DNA from: Biomphalaria glabrata
Taxonomy: Eukaryota; Mollusca; Gastropoda; Planorbidae
Direction of reading: 5' to 3'
Assembly (NCBI RefSeq): GCF_947242115.1
Contig: NC_074726.1
Coordinates: forward strand, 5,945,951-6,009,950
Length of the DNA: 64,000 nt
Part shown: in pieces, positions 45,101-53,800 of the stretch
Numbering within the stretch: position 1 is the first letter of the stretch
Layout: the number at the start of each line of letters is the position of its first letter
Made by a program: the position numbers and the translations under genes
Notes under the pieces: generated by a model
Database searches by the model: none
What the model saw: only the letters and a program-made list of their open reading frames with translations
Told to the model about the DNA's origin: nothing

Positions 45101-47411
45101 AGAGTCACATAAACTTGATAACTACACCATAACACTCCATTCTTTTATTTGTAATGAAATGTTGTATTTATATTAGGGGTGCACCGGATAGTCCCCCCGG
45201 CTCCGGCTTCTGCAGAATATCCGGCATTTTTTTACTATCCGGTGCTATTCGGCTCCGGTCGGATATCACTACCGGATAGTAAACCGGATAGTAAACCGGA
45301 TAGTAAAAAATACACCTATTTAATATGCATAAAGTGGACCTCGTTCCATTACTGTCTGTTATAGAATGTATTAATGCTTATATGAAAACAAAATAATGTG
45401 CTTAAAAATAGAGCCATTATGAATATGCACCAAACTTTGTTTATTATAAAGACAAGGCGTGTTAATAACTTAATATAAATAGAGATGAAACTTTACATCA
45501 TAAATGCGCTTTACATACAGAGCAGCAATGGCTGGCACTTTTTTCAATTTGTCTTGACCTTTGAGTAAGTTAGTTAACATGTTAAAATTCTACATTCCTT
45601 GACTACGTCATGCTGACCAGACGTCTGTCTAGCTGTGCGGGTATATCTCCAGAGGTAGAGATGAGCACCCCCACCTCCTTTTGTTTGTTTAGTCCATAAC
45701 ATAGAGTTCACGGATAGGCAGCTGACCACATTAAGCCAGATGTCAACGTGTTGACACTTTCTAGAGGTCACATCTTATGAGGGAACTGAGTTTGTTTACT
45801 TGGAGTAGAATTTTTATTAGGGGCGGGACTACAAGCCAAATCTCTATAAGGTTAATCTGGTATGAGTTTGTTTATTATGAGATAGGTTGTCAATCAAGGG
45901 TCTGGTCCACAAACCAAATTGTTAAGACATATTGACACTGTCTAGAGGTCACTAGATGATGACACTAAGTTTGTTTACTTGGAGAGAAATGTCAATTAGG
46001 GCGCTGAACTACAGGACACATCCCTACATGTATTTTGTTACACAAGCCACGGGTATAAAAGTGGCTTGCAAGGGCATTTAGTAAATTAAATAGTAATAAT
46101 AATGGCTGATAAAAAGTCATCACTTATATGGCGTTACTTTAATGTCAAAACAATGGACTACTCTAAAGCAGTTTGCAATGCTTGTAAAATAGTAATGTCA
46201 CGTGGTAAACCAGGCAAACCTAAAGACTTCTCAACCACCACTATGATTAGTCATCTACGCTCGAAACACCCAGACTTATTCAACGAAATGACTGCATTGA
46301 AATCAGCATCAAATAATATCACTGCCTGTGCCAGTACGTCTACGAGCTCCAGTGATTCGTCAAGCCTCACACACAAGCAGCAACCAGGGATTAAAGAGGT
46401 CTTAGACAAAGCTAAATTGTGGGATATTAATAGTGATAATGCTAAACGCATTCACTTGGCCATAGCAAAGATGATTGCAACTGACATGGAACCTTACCAA
46501 GTAGTTGAGAAGCCTGGATTTATTGGACTTTTAAAAGTACTGGAGAAAAGATACACTGTGCCTAGTCGCAAATATTTTACAGAACGTGTTATTCCAGATA
46601 TCTACGACAATATTTCCTCAAAGCTTCGTGAAATGCTATCTGATGCTAAAAGCATCGCTTTCTCAACGGTCACTTGGACAGCTGATAATACCACCGAATC
46701 ATATTTTGGTTTAACTGCCCATTGGTTGAATGAGTCATTTGACCGAAGCAGCTATGTTTTGCATTGTACAAAATTTAATGGCCAGTATACGGCTGCAAAT
46801 TTGCTGTACTTAAGATATTTACTAAGCCATTATCTGTATTAGATACAAACCAGAAGCGGTTTGTGGCCTTTAAAACACGAGCCTAATGACAAGTTGATGG
46901 TGTCAAATACATGAACACAAACATCTACCCACTATACAACTTAGATTGTACTTAAGAAAGATTTACGCTATAAAACCAAGAGTGAACTTTACCTTTGAAA
47001 GATTTACATTAGTTACATATATGTTTATATATTCTGCATGAGTTATCCCACATTCTACTTTACAATACATACGCACACACCATCTCATGTTACAAAGATT
47101 AGTTTATGATAAGCATATCTGTAAAAAAAAAATGCTGTTCATTTTAATTTATCAATCAGTGATAGAGTTTAAAGTAAGAAAGTAAATAACAAAATAATAT
47201 GAATATAGGTATGTTATATAGAAGATTTGCAAAAACTTCAGTAAAACGAGCTGTTTGAGTCATGTAGGTATCCGGCTCCGGCCGAATATCTAATTGTACT
47301 ATCCGGTTATATCCGGCTCCGGCCGGATATCAAAAAGTACTATCCGGTGCACCCTTAATTTATATACATATTTTCATTCTTTGATTTTCAGATATGAAGA
47401 TGGAATTCTGA
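33131..47411 (+). CDS. PRIM1: DNA primase small (catalytic) subunit, PRIM1, 13 exons, complete
   Basis: Synthesises the RNA primers that DNA polymerase alpha extends at replication origins and Okazaki fragments, working with PRIM2 in the nucleus. Exons: 33131-33236, 35433-35590, 36271-36377, 36668-36741, 36999-37135, 37723-37781, 39092-39204, 39379-39476, 40113-40248, 41217-41286, 41955-42019, 43910-44008, 47392-47411; all phases agree and give 413 residues (human about 420). The catalytic Asp triad is present: D110 and D112 in [12 protein letters not shown]308 in RLDINVSKG. Zinc-site cysteines C122, C123, C129 and C132 ([12 protein letters not shown]) and the nucleotide-binding SGRRGIHCW motif (161-169) are intact. 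The start matches the family ([20 protein letters not shown]). All introns are GT-AG except 39205-39378, which is AT-AC. The C-terminal exon adds only DMKMEF, like the short human tail. Confidence 0.97.
33237..33560 (+). repeat. TAGATCTA-rich low-complexity start of PRIM1 intron 1
   Basis: Repeated AGATCTA/CTAGAT words with ATTAAT filler; nearly all sequence is built from A, T and the AGATCT palindrome. Confidence 0.6.
33835..34235 (-). mobile_element. LINE reverse-transcriptase fragment (minus) in PRIM1 intron 1
   Basis: Read on the minus strand across more than one frame, pieces such as [19 protein letters not shown] and HICNILSF appear in order, a typical block of LINE ORF2 downstream of the catalytic YxDD. 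The relic is frame-shifted and 5'-truncated. Confidence 0.7.
34890..35110. repeat. Interspersed repeat family R, copy 1, PRIM1 intron 1
   Basis: Shares CGAAAGGCCAACTATA, AGTTTAATAATAACAAAGGC and GTCATCAAGCTAAATCTATA with 57290-57480. No ORF. Confidence 0.5.
35897..36095 (-). mobile_element. SINE family 2 copy (minus) in PRIM1 intron 2
   Basis: Minus strand: B-box-like GGAGGTTCGACACCCG, ACTCGAGCAGAGTTGTGTTT, CGCCTAAAGGCAGCACGG, ACCAAAGCGCAGAGCATGC, ending TAGCGCTATATAAAAGC. The same family occurs at 53042-53240 and 54415-54610. Confidence 0.75.
38047..38162 (+). repeat. Two-copy 58-bp tandem duplication in PRIM1 intron 6
   Basis: The unit starting AATGGGGGGTGGGGATTTG is present twice, essentially identical, indicating a recent duplication. 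Confidence 0.95.
38612..38830 (+). repeat. Interspersed repeat family P, copy 6, PRIM1 intron 6
   Basis: TATATCAATTCACTCTGTCT, TCTCCCACACCCAATC, GGATCAAGCTGAAATTTTGC and ATTAACCAAATAGTTAATG. The GTGTGTACACG block is missing in this copy. Confidence 0.6.
39205..39378 (+). other. U12-type AT-AC intron (PRIM1 intron 7)
   Basis: The 174-base intron opens with ATATCCTTT, the exact U12 AT-AC donor consensus, and ends ...GATCAC. A branch-site match TTTTCTTAACCT (around 39359-39370) sits with its branch A about 11 bases before the AC end, within the 10-18 window known for minor introns. Joining codon c|aa (Gln252) keeps phase 1 and gives [14 protein letters not shown], co-linear with human PRIM1. 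No GT-AG pair nearby keeps the frame without losing conserved residues. Confidence 0.93.
39577..39755 (-). mobile_element. tRNA-derived SINE, family 1, decayed (minus), PRIM1 intron 8
   Basis: Recognisable only through GTGCTGGCCAAACGACACC, CCCAGCTCTAAAGTG and a head remnant (AAGTAATTGAGAATTTAGC). Confidence 0.6.
40375..40535 (-). mobile_element. SINE family 3 copy (minus), PRIM1 intron 9
   Basis: Minus strand: GGCTGCCTGGTCATGTGG, a B-box-like decayed segment, CATCCCATGTCGTGGGAGG and ACTCTAAAGGAACATCC. Confidence 0.5.
41345..41590 (-). mobile_element. LINE 3' end (minus), PRIM1 intron 10
   Basis: The minus strand encodes the C-terminus of a LINE ORF2 split over two frames: [15 protein letters not shown] in one and [10 protein letters not shown] in another. 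The WEDxIxEWTG motif is a hallmark of many invertebrate LINE termini. A related fragment is at 55714-55965. Confidence 0.75.
42107..42210 (+). mobile_element. Internally deleted SINE, family 1, PRIM1 intron 11
   Basis: Head TCTGGTGGCTTAGTGGTAAAG joins directly, through a short GGGCCGGTCCTAACAATTGC segment, to the 3' part CAGATGACCTTTACATCATC. The central ~150 bp are missing. Confidence 0.7.
42378..43600 (-). mobile_element. SINE family 1 (minus) expanded by an internal minisatellite
   Basis: The 3' body (42383-42545; CATCTGTTTCTGTGACCCTC, GGGTGTCATGTGGCCAGCAC) and the outer end of the tRNA head (TACCACTCAGCCACCATGG, to 43596) are the two halves of one minus-strand SINE; between them the head has been amplified as the 50-bp array described next. 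Confidence 0.85.
42551..43590 (-). repeat. 50-bp minisatellite, about 21 near-identical copies, derived from a SINE tRNA head
   Basis: Period is exactly 50 bp (units start at 42551, 42601 ... 43551; the last is partial). Units differ only at single positions (for example TAGAG/CAGAG, GCG/GCA/GAG). On the minus strand each unit holds GAGCTGAGTGGTACAGCGC, a tRNA A-box-like block, but no B box. Near-identity points to recent expansion. It lies inside PRIM1 intron 11. Confidence 0.98.
44878..45125 (-). mobile_element. LINE 3' fragment (minus), PRIM1 intron 12
   Basis: The minus strand shares AAACCTGTGACTTGGCAGAA, AGCATGGAATGGGTTGCCTG and TGCTCCTTCTTCCCAAGTGC with 56420-56700 (minus) and 58690-59110 (plus), where the protein AWNGFPEPA-type terminus is clearer. 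Confidence 0.65.
45174..47357 (+). mobile_element. hAT element (ZBED type), 2184 bp, intact ends and 8-bp target duplication, in last PRIM1 intron
   Basis: Terminal inverted repeats begin TAGGGGTGCACCGGATAGT (left) and TAAGGGTGCACCGGATAGT (right, inverted). The element is bracketed by ATTTATAT at 45166-45173 and 47358-47365, a perfect 8-bp duplication typical of hAT. Subterminal arrays of CCGGATAGTAAA and ATCCGGCTCCGGCCGGATAT resemble transposase-binding repeats. It carries a truncated BED-finger transposase gene. Perfect duplications and well-kept ends imply recent, probably trans-mobilised, insertion. The right end sits only 27 bp before the acceptor of the last PRIM1 exon. Confidence 0.95.
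46102..46842 (+). CDS. Truncated hAT transposase (BED zinc finger plus N-terminal part), non-functional
   Basis: The 246 residues start with a BED finger (C25-x2-C28, H51-x4-H56) that would bind the element's ends, then a Ser-rich linker (70-90), then the hAT N-terminal helical region up to [11 protein letters not shown]. Full ZBED-type transposases run to roughly 600 residues or more, with an RNase H-like DDE core and a C-terminal hAT dimerisation domain; both are missing after residue 235, where an unrelated tail ([10 protein letters not shown]) ends the frame. At the position of the first catalytic Asp (family pattern TTDxW) this copy has STVTW, with Val190. The protein could bind DNA but not cut it. 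The element is therefore a non-autonomous deletion derivative. Confidence 0.85.
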   Translation: MADKKSSLIWRYFNVKTMDYSKAVCNACKIVMSRGKPGKPKDFSTTTMISHLRSKHPDLFNEMTALKSASNNITACASTSTSSSDSSSLTHKQQPGIKEVLDKAKLWDINSDNAKRIHLAIAKMIATDMEPYQVVEKPGFIGLLKVLEKRYTVPSRKYFTERVIPDIYDNISSKLREMLSDAKSIAFSTVTWTADNTTESYFGLTAHWLNESFDRSSYVLHCTKFNGQYTAANLLYLRYLLSHYLY

Positions 47412-48275
47412 AGATAGTTGAAAGTGGATTTTAATGAGCAAAGTTTTATTTCCAGAATTGATAGGTGCTATATCAAAACTGAAGTCCATGCACTTGAGCA
47501 ACTATTGTAGATATGAAGATACCGGTATGTTTATGTGCAAACTAGTTTAAGTTTTGATTGTTACAAGCTTTGGAAATATGTTCATTTTAAAATTGTAAGA
47601 AACATGTTCTTTCTAACAATCTTTCAAATGTAAACATATTTCTATACATCTTATAATGTCGAAAACTCTTGTATGGGTGAATATGTTAGGTATAAAAGTA
47701 AATGAACTTTTTTTGGTTTTTATTTAGATGATAGTTTCTGATACTATCTTTCATTACAGTTCTTTATTTATTTAAAAGCTTCCATTTGAAACAATATTTT
47801 AAAGTGTTTTTTTTTTTAAATTATTGTTATATTTCTTAGACATTATCACAACTTTCTTGAAATCTTCTTGTTATAATGAAATTTACATCTCCTTAACAGC
47901 AGAGGCTCATATAAAATATTTTTAAAATTTACTAGTTTACTTGTTTTCTTGCTGCAGAAAGTCATGTGTGAAAGTTGTGTTTAGGTTTCATGTCTTGCTG
48001 TAGAAAGTCATGTGTGAAAGTTGTGTTTAGGTTTCATTTCTTGCTGTAGAAAGTCATGTGTGAAAGTTGTGTTTAGGTTTCATGTCTTGCTGCAGAAAGT
48101 CATGTGTGAAAGTTGTGTTTAGGTTTCATGTCTTGCTGTATAAAGTTATGTGTGAAAGTTGTGTTTAGGTTTCATGTCTTGCTGTAGAAAGTCATGTGAA
48201 AATTGTTTGTTGTATTTATCTTTGTTACATGTAAATAAACTTTAAATGTTGAATAAAAAAGTCTGTTTTTGAGAG
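47412..48275 (+). other. PRIM1 3' UTR (presumed)
   Basis: AT-rich, no coding. It contains the 46-bp minisatellite and ends near AATAAA hexamers at 48233 and 48251 followed by a TG-rich tract, the likely cleavage region. Confidence 0.6.
47948..48200 (+). repeat. 46-bp minisatellite, about 5.5 copies, in PRIM1 3' UTR
   Basis: Unit CTTGCTGCAGAAAGTCATGT... repeats at 47948, 47994, 48040, 48086, 48132 and 48178 (partial). Differences are few (CTGCAG/CTGTAG, AAAGTC/AAAGTT). Confidence 0.95.
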
Positions 48276-48659
48276 TTTGTTTTTAAATTAAAAAAAACAA
48301 CATTGTTCTTTGATTATACAGTGAACGTCTAAAACCTCAGAGATTTGACAATCAGAAACTAGCAGGGCTTATGATATTTTCTTTAGCGCTAAATTTCTAG
48401 GGCAAGTGAAGTTTTTTTGGTTGCCCACAAGAAACCACTTGTTCCATTCAGATACTTATTAAAATTAACAGCCAAATTCTTCAAATCTCAGTCTTTCTAA
48501 AAACATTCAATTTGGACTGAACACTCAATACTGGTCAAAGTAATTTTGGTACCAAATAGTAACAATCCAGAGAGCATCATGACCTGGCAGGCATTTCATT
48601 ATTGGATGGCCCTGTTCTAATCTGGTCAGACTGAATTACCACCTGGTAACAAGCCTACA

Positions 48660-49090
48660 TAATCAGGACATTTCAACAATGGTTCAAAATTTGAAACTTA
48701 AGAAGATAATTAGTTTACTTGTGGGCCAATGATTCAAAATTTGAAACTTATCTCGGGCCAGAAGATAATTAGTTTACTTGTGGGCCAATGGTTCAGACAG
48801 AAAGATGGGTTTCTTCCAGGAGGGGTTACAAATCACTAGCCTTAAGTTTCAAGACATGTCTCAACTCTTAATAACAATACAAATCACTGGCCTTAAGTTT
48901 CAAGACATGTCTCAACTCTTAATGACAATAAAAATCTACAGCATTGAATTGTCAAATAACTAGCACTGCCTTAGTATTTCTAGATGACAGGTTTACACTT
49001 GACAGAGTAACGTGAAACAAATATCAAGAAACCAGAAAGTTTAATTGGAGGTGAAACAAATATCAAGAAACCAGAAAGTTTAATTGGAAA
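48660..49090. repeat. Cluster of three local tandem duplications
   Basis: Three independent two-copy repeats lie side by side: a unit with GAAGATAATTAGTTTACTTG (48700-48790), a ~62-bp unit with CTTAAGTTTCAAGACATGTC (48827-48940) and a ~38-bp unit with GTGAAACAAATATCAAGAAA (49011-49088). Confidence 0.9.
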
Positions 49091-50819
49091 TAAGTTTCTT
49101 TTAATAAATAAATGTAACCATTTGTTAAATTGTTCTTGATTTTAAAAATTTCATTGTAAACTTTAAGTACCCACAGGTCCTATTTGAATTCATTACAAAA
49201 TATCACAAAAAAGAAAATGTTTTGAAGAAAGCAGGTAAAAACAGATTTACAAAGATGTAGAAACATTACTACTACATACAGACATTCAAGTAATAACTTT
49301 GAAACCTTAGCTTTTTTGGAAATAGAATGTGGCTTTTAAGGGATGGGAGGTTATCAAAAGCTTTAAATATGAGCTGAATATGACAAAATATGTAGGTTGC
49401 AGCCATGGAAAATACTGCATTCCTCATTGATCTTTAATTGTAATAAAACTTGAATGACTATACTATTACGCTAAATGTTGCACACACATTTTTTTTACTG
49501 AGGAAATAACCTCAAAGAATTTGAGAAGTCTATTTTTAGTGTCACAGAGGGATGTCTGTAGAGTAAAGCCTGGAATGAATATATTTCTACTTGAAAAACT
49601 ATGAGAAACTCTCTCATACTGTTCAGTGGTAATCAATCTGTATCAGTATTAATCAGCTTATGCTTACAACTGAGATTTTGTTATCAACTGAAGATATTTT
49701 CAGAAAACTAGAATATTTTCAAATAAAATTATATTTGTCATATATGTGTATAAAAAGTTACTTAAAAATTAGGATGGTATTCTTCAGATCTTAATGAGAT
49801 TAATGTTACATATCTTTGATACACAGTTTAAAGTAGAATGGAGCTGTGGACTATTTTTTTGGCACAGCCACAGCTACATCAATATAGCATTGAAAGATGA
49901 GTTTCATTTTTTATAGGAATCGACATTTATAGTTGCTGTGAAGTTGAAATTAAATATCACAATTTCCATGAGAAATATGTTGATGTTATCTGGTATTTGT
50001 TCACAATGGCAGAGTTGAATAACTTGCAATGTTTATAAAATATGTTAGGCAGTTGCTTCGTCTAGCAAGATCTTTACTGCTGGTTTGTCCCACAGGGTGT
50101 TGATTTTACTAGGCAGGATAAACAGTTTAAAATGATCAAAGTAGTGGCCAGAGAGAGGAAATATCATTAGAAGGTGTGAGGTCCCTCCCCTCTTTTTTTT
50201 CACAATGTCAAGTAAATTGGAAATAAAGGAATTTAAAAAAAAAGATATGCATAATAGTTTAACAAAACAATATTTACTGATGTGGAGAGAAAAGGATCAG
50301 CTTAGAAAATTTACATTACCTCATTGTTGGACACAAAGTGCTTAGAACATAAAACAAATGCACATAAAATGTGAGATACAAATAATAACTTACATATAAC
50401 TAGCAATTGGACCACATTTCTTAGGCCCAAATGGAAAAAAAAACAACAACAACCAAAAGCCTTCTACAGAGAAATGTGTGGAAAATCATATAGTAAAAAA
50501 AAAAAGGCACTGGTTCAAAAACAAAATTGTTATGTCTGTTTCGTATTGCCTTTCATAAGCTTCAGTTTACAATGTATCTAGATGTCATTTATATGTGTTC
50601 AGTGCATGAGCCACAAAACACTTACATAAACCTTTGTGATTAACATTGTTTAATAAAATAAACCACTTAAATCATGGCTGGAAAAATTTGACATGAAATA
50701 ACCAGTACATACTATAGATGAGTGATTTCAATTAGATCTATTATTAAAACATATATTTAACACAGGTGCATTTAATAGTTAACAATGGACAAACTTGCAT
50801 GATGAGTTGTTGTTTTTTT
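49091..50819. other. 3' flank and probable 3' UTR of the minus-strand gene
   Basis: AT-rich; no coding sequence seen on either strand. The minus-strand transcript should end within this stretch, but no single poly(A) signal stands out. Confidence 0.5.
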
Positions 50820-53800
50820 TTAATTTGGAACAATGTTGTACTTTATTTCCCCTTGGGGCATAAACTGGAGTGGCTGCCCATGAACCAGTATGCTGTTGAA
50901 GAGCTGGAAATAGGAAAAAATAAATCATAAAATATGTTTTAGTAAATTTGTCTTACAATGGTACATAACACAAAACACTACACTATGAGCACACTAGCCT
51001 AATTCATAACAAAACAGTCTAAAAAAGGCAACAGTATATAGTTTTCAACAATGCTCTATGCTTATGTTTATTTTCAATGCATGGCTTTCCCTAGACAGAA
51101 ATGAGATTATCTATTCAATCCTGAAATTTTGATAAAAGAATCTTTTTATAATTGTTATTGTTTTGATGATTTATTCTATTTTATTAGATGCAAAAAAGTT
51201 CATAAAATGACATTCTTTGTAAAAAAAAAACTATTCTTTTAGGCTAAGTACCAATTAAAAAAAAGGACAACAACAAAAAATTCTCTGAGGGCTGCAGCAC
51301 AAAGAGACCCATGTCAAAGGTTACCAGATGTCCAGTCAAAAGAGGACATGCTAAAGGTTACCAGATGTCCAGCAAAAAGAGGACATGTCAAGGTTACCAA
51401 ATATCCAGCAAAAAGAGGACAAGTTGAAAGTTACCAGATGTTCACCAAAAAGAGAACAGGTCTTCCCTTTTGAGGTCATAAAGTCCACCTAGCAGGCATT
51501 GGCCTAAAAGGTGAAAATGTCTGGCTTTCACTGTTATTTACTTAAATTTTTCTTTTGAAAAAAAAAAGTGTTTTCAATGAATAACGCATAGTAGCGGCAG
51601 AGGCAGGATAGATAGGCAACAGACTTTCCATTTTCCCACAAAGTACAATCAAAAGAGAAAGCTGCATGGTCTGAAATATGATACTTGCTTTAGTCTATCA
51701 TGATGGACATGCTTCATCAATTAAACTTAGTTTAATAAGTTAAACTTTTTTTTATGTCCTCCTTTGTGCCGGGTTTGTCTTCCTTTGGGTTTAGTGTCTG
51801 ATGACCCTTCCCATGGCAAAACATTATCAATGAGTCAGCATGGGTTTCCCTAACTAGTCTGGCTTGTAATTGACAGGATATGATATAAGAAAACATATAG
51901 AATATTTAATTACAGAGATCACCAGTGTGTATATAATTAAAGCCCCTTTAAGTTGGTATTGCTTTAATAGAAAAGAATATTTTTAGAATTGTCTGTATTG
52001 TTTCTGACAAGCTTGAAATATTCCTCAAGAAGACTAAGTTCTAGCCCAAAACTTCATCAGGTGAGCAAAGGATTGGTGTTCTCAGAATCAGGAATCTAGA
52101 ATGAATACCAAATGATTGGCCAGCCCACAAATAAAGCTAAAACTTACTGGATTTTGCGAGTTTAAGTTATCAGCTGGGCACTTGTCCATAGGGAAAAAAA
52201 TCTCCAGTGCCTGGAACATCAAGCTGACAACCTGTTGGTTGCAAGTTCCGTGGAAAGACTGAATGCAGGACTCTTCCATCTTCACAATGCTGGAAATATA
52301 TTTTTAGAAAAATTCATTATATATGTTTTCCTCCCTTTGACCAAAGTATTTTGTACAGAATAGTAACAATCTGATGTTCTTACAAGTAAATAGTTATTGC
52401 TTTAACAAAAACAAAAGTAGTGACTTGTTGATAAGCAAACCAAGATGTAAAATTGGAGTGCTCTTCAATTCTGAAGATTAAGGATGAGTACAGTATTTCA
52501 CATGACCAAACAAATAATGCAGACAAAGCCATTGTGCAAGAGGGGGGTAATTAAAGTTTTCGATAAGGGCTCTTCTATGAGTTCCAAGTTTGTCCTGTGA
52601 CCATCATGAGAGATCTCCAGCTGTCTCTTTAAGGGGTCAGCTGCTTTCCTCTATGCTAATGAGAGCGAAATGCTCTTTCCTACTCTTAAATTTTTAAATA
52701 TATTTTTACTTTTAATTTAGCTTAGTTAGTTTAGACTTTGAAAGAATAAAAAATAAAAAGACTGATATTTATAATATGTACATCAAAGATGATTTTTAAT
52801 ATGACAAGCATAGTTCCCAATAGATTAAATTAATAGTCACATAGAAACCTGGTGAAAGTCTGACCATTTTGGATGTGCAGGAAAATTAAGGCAGAAAAAT
52901 GTCAATTACTAAGTTATTATTGCAAAAAAAAAAAAAAAAGAAAAAAGAATAACATATTCATTATCTGTAAATCAAAACACATATTATTTCAAAAATGGTC
53001 AAAACCATCAGAGTTTTCCTTTAATAAACAAGCTCTAGAAAAGTTAAGCATACATTTCTGTCCTCGAGGTTTGACACCCGATTTGAGCAGAATTGTGTTT
53101 ACTGAGCACCTAAAGGCAGCACGGAAAACTTTCTCCCAGATACCCACTACCCCTCACTGGTCTACAAATGAGATTGGACCACAGCACTCTGAGCATGCTA
53201 TAAGCATGAAAGTAGTGCTATATAAGAGCTATAATTTAATTTAATTTTTAATTGGGGAGAATCTGAGACAGTTTCCTCCTCCTCTCAGCAGCAGGGGCAC
53301 CAGGAATAAAGGTTTGGTCTGAAACATGCAAAATTTGAGCCAACAGGACAGTAGCCCATCCTGCACTCAGCTATAATAGCTTTCTCAGGCCTAAGGCGAA
53401 GGGCGCCTCATGTACTCCCAGACTCTGTGGGCTTTTTGGGACTTGTAATTGCATAAACTCTTTAAAAAATTTAACAAAATGCCATTACCTGCAAAGAGCA
53501 TTCTGTAGACTATCTCTGGTCAATCCTCCTGCTGCTATTTGACTCAGACCTTGAAGCTTGCCAAAATAGCATTGCAAGAATTGCTGAGTGGTGCTCTGCA
53601 TACACTGGTTCTCAATTAGATCTTTAAAAAAAGATTGATGGGAATTAGTGTCACAAGCCAACTCAAAGGTGACCCTTGTGGGTCAGTCATAATGATGAAT
53701 TACATTAAATTACAAGCTAATACTTAAAGAGCATTCAAAACAGTAATATTGAATTGACCAATAAGTAGCCTTCATTTTATAAACAAGCTTTGAAGGTGAG

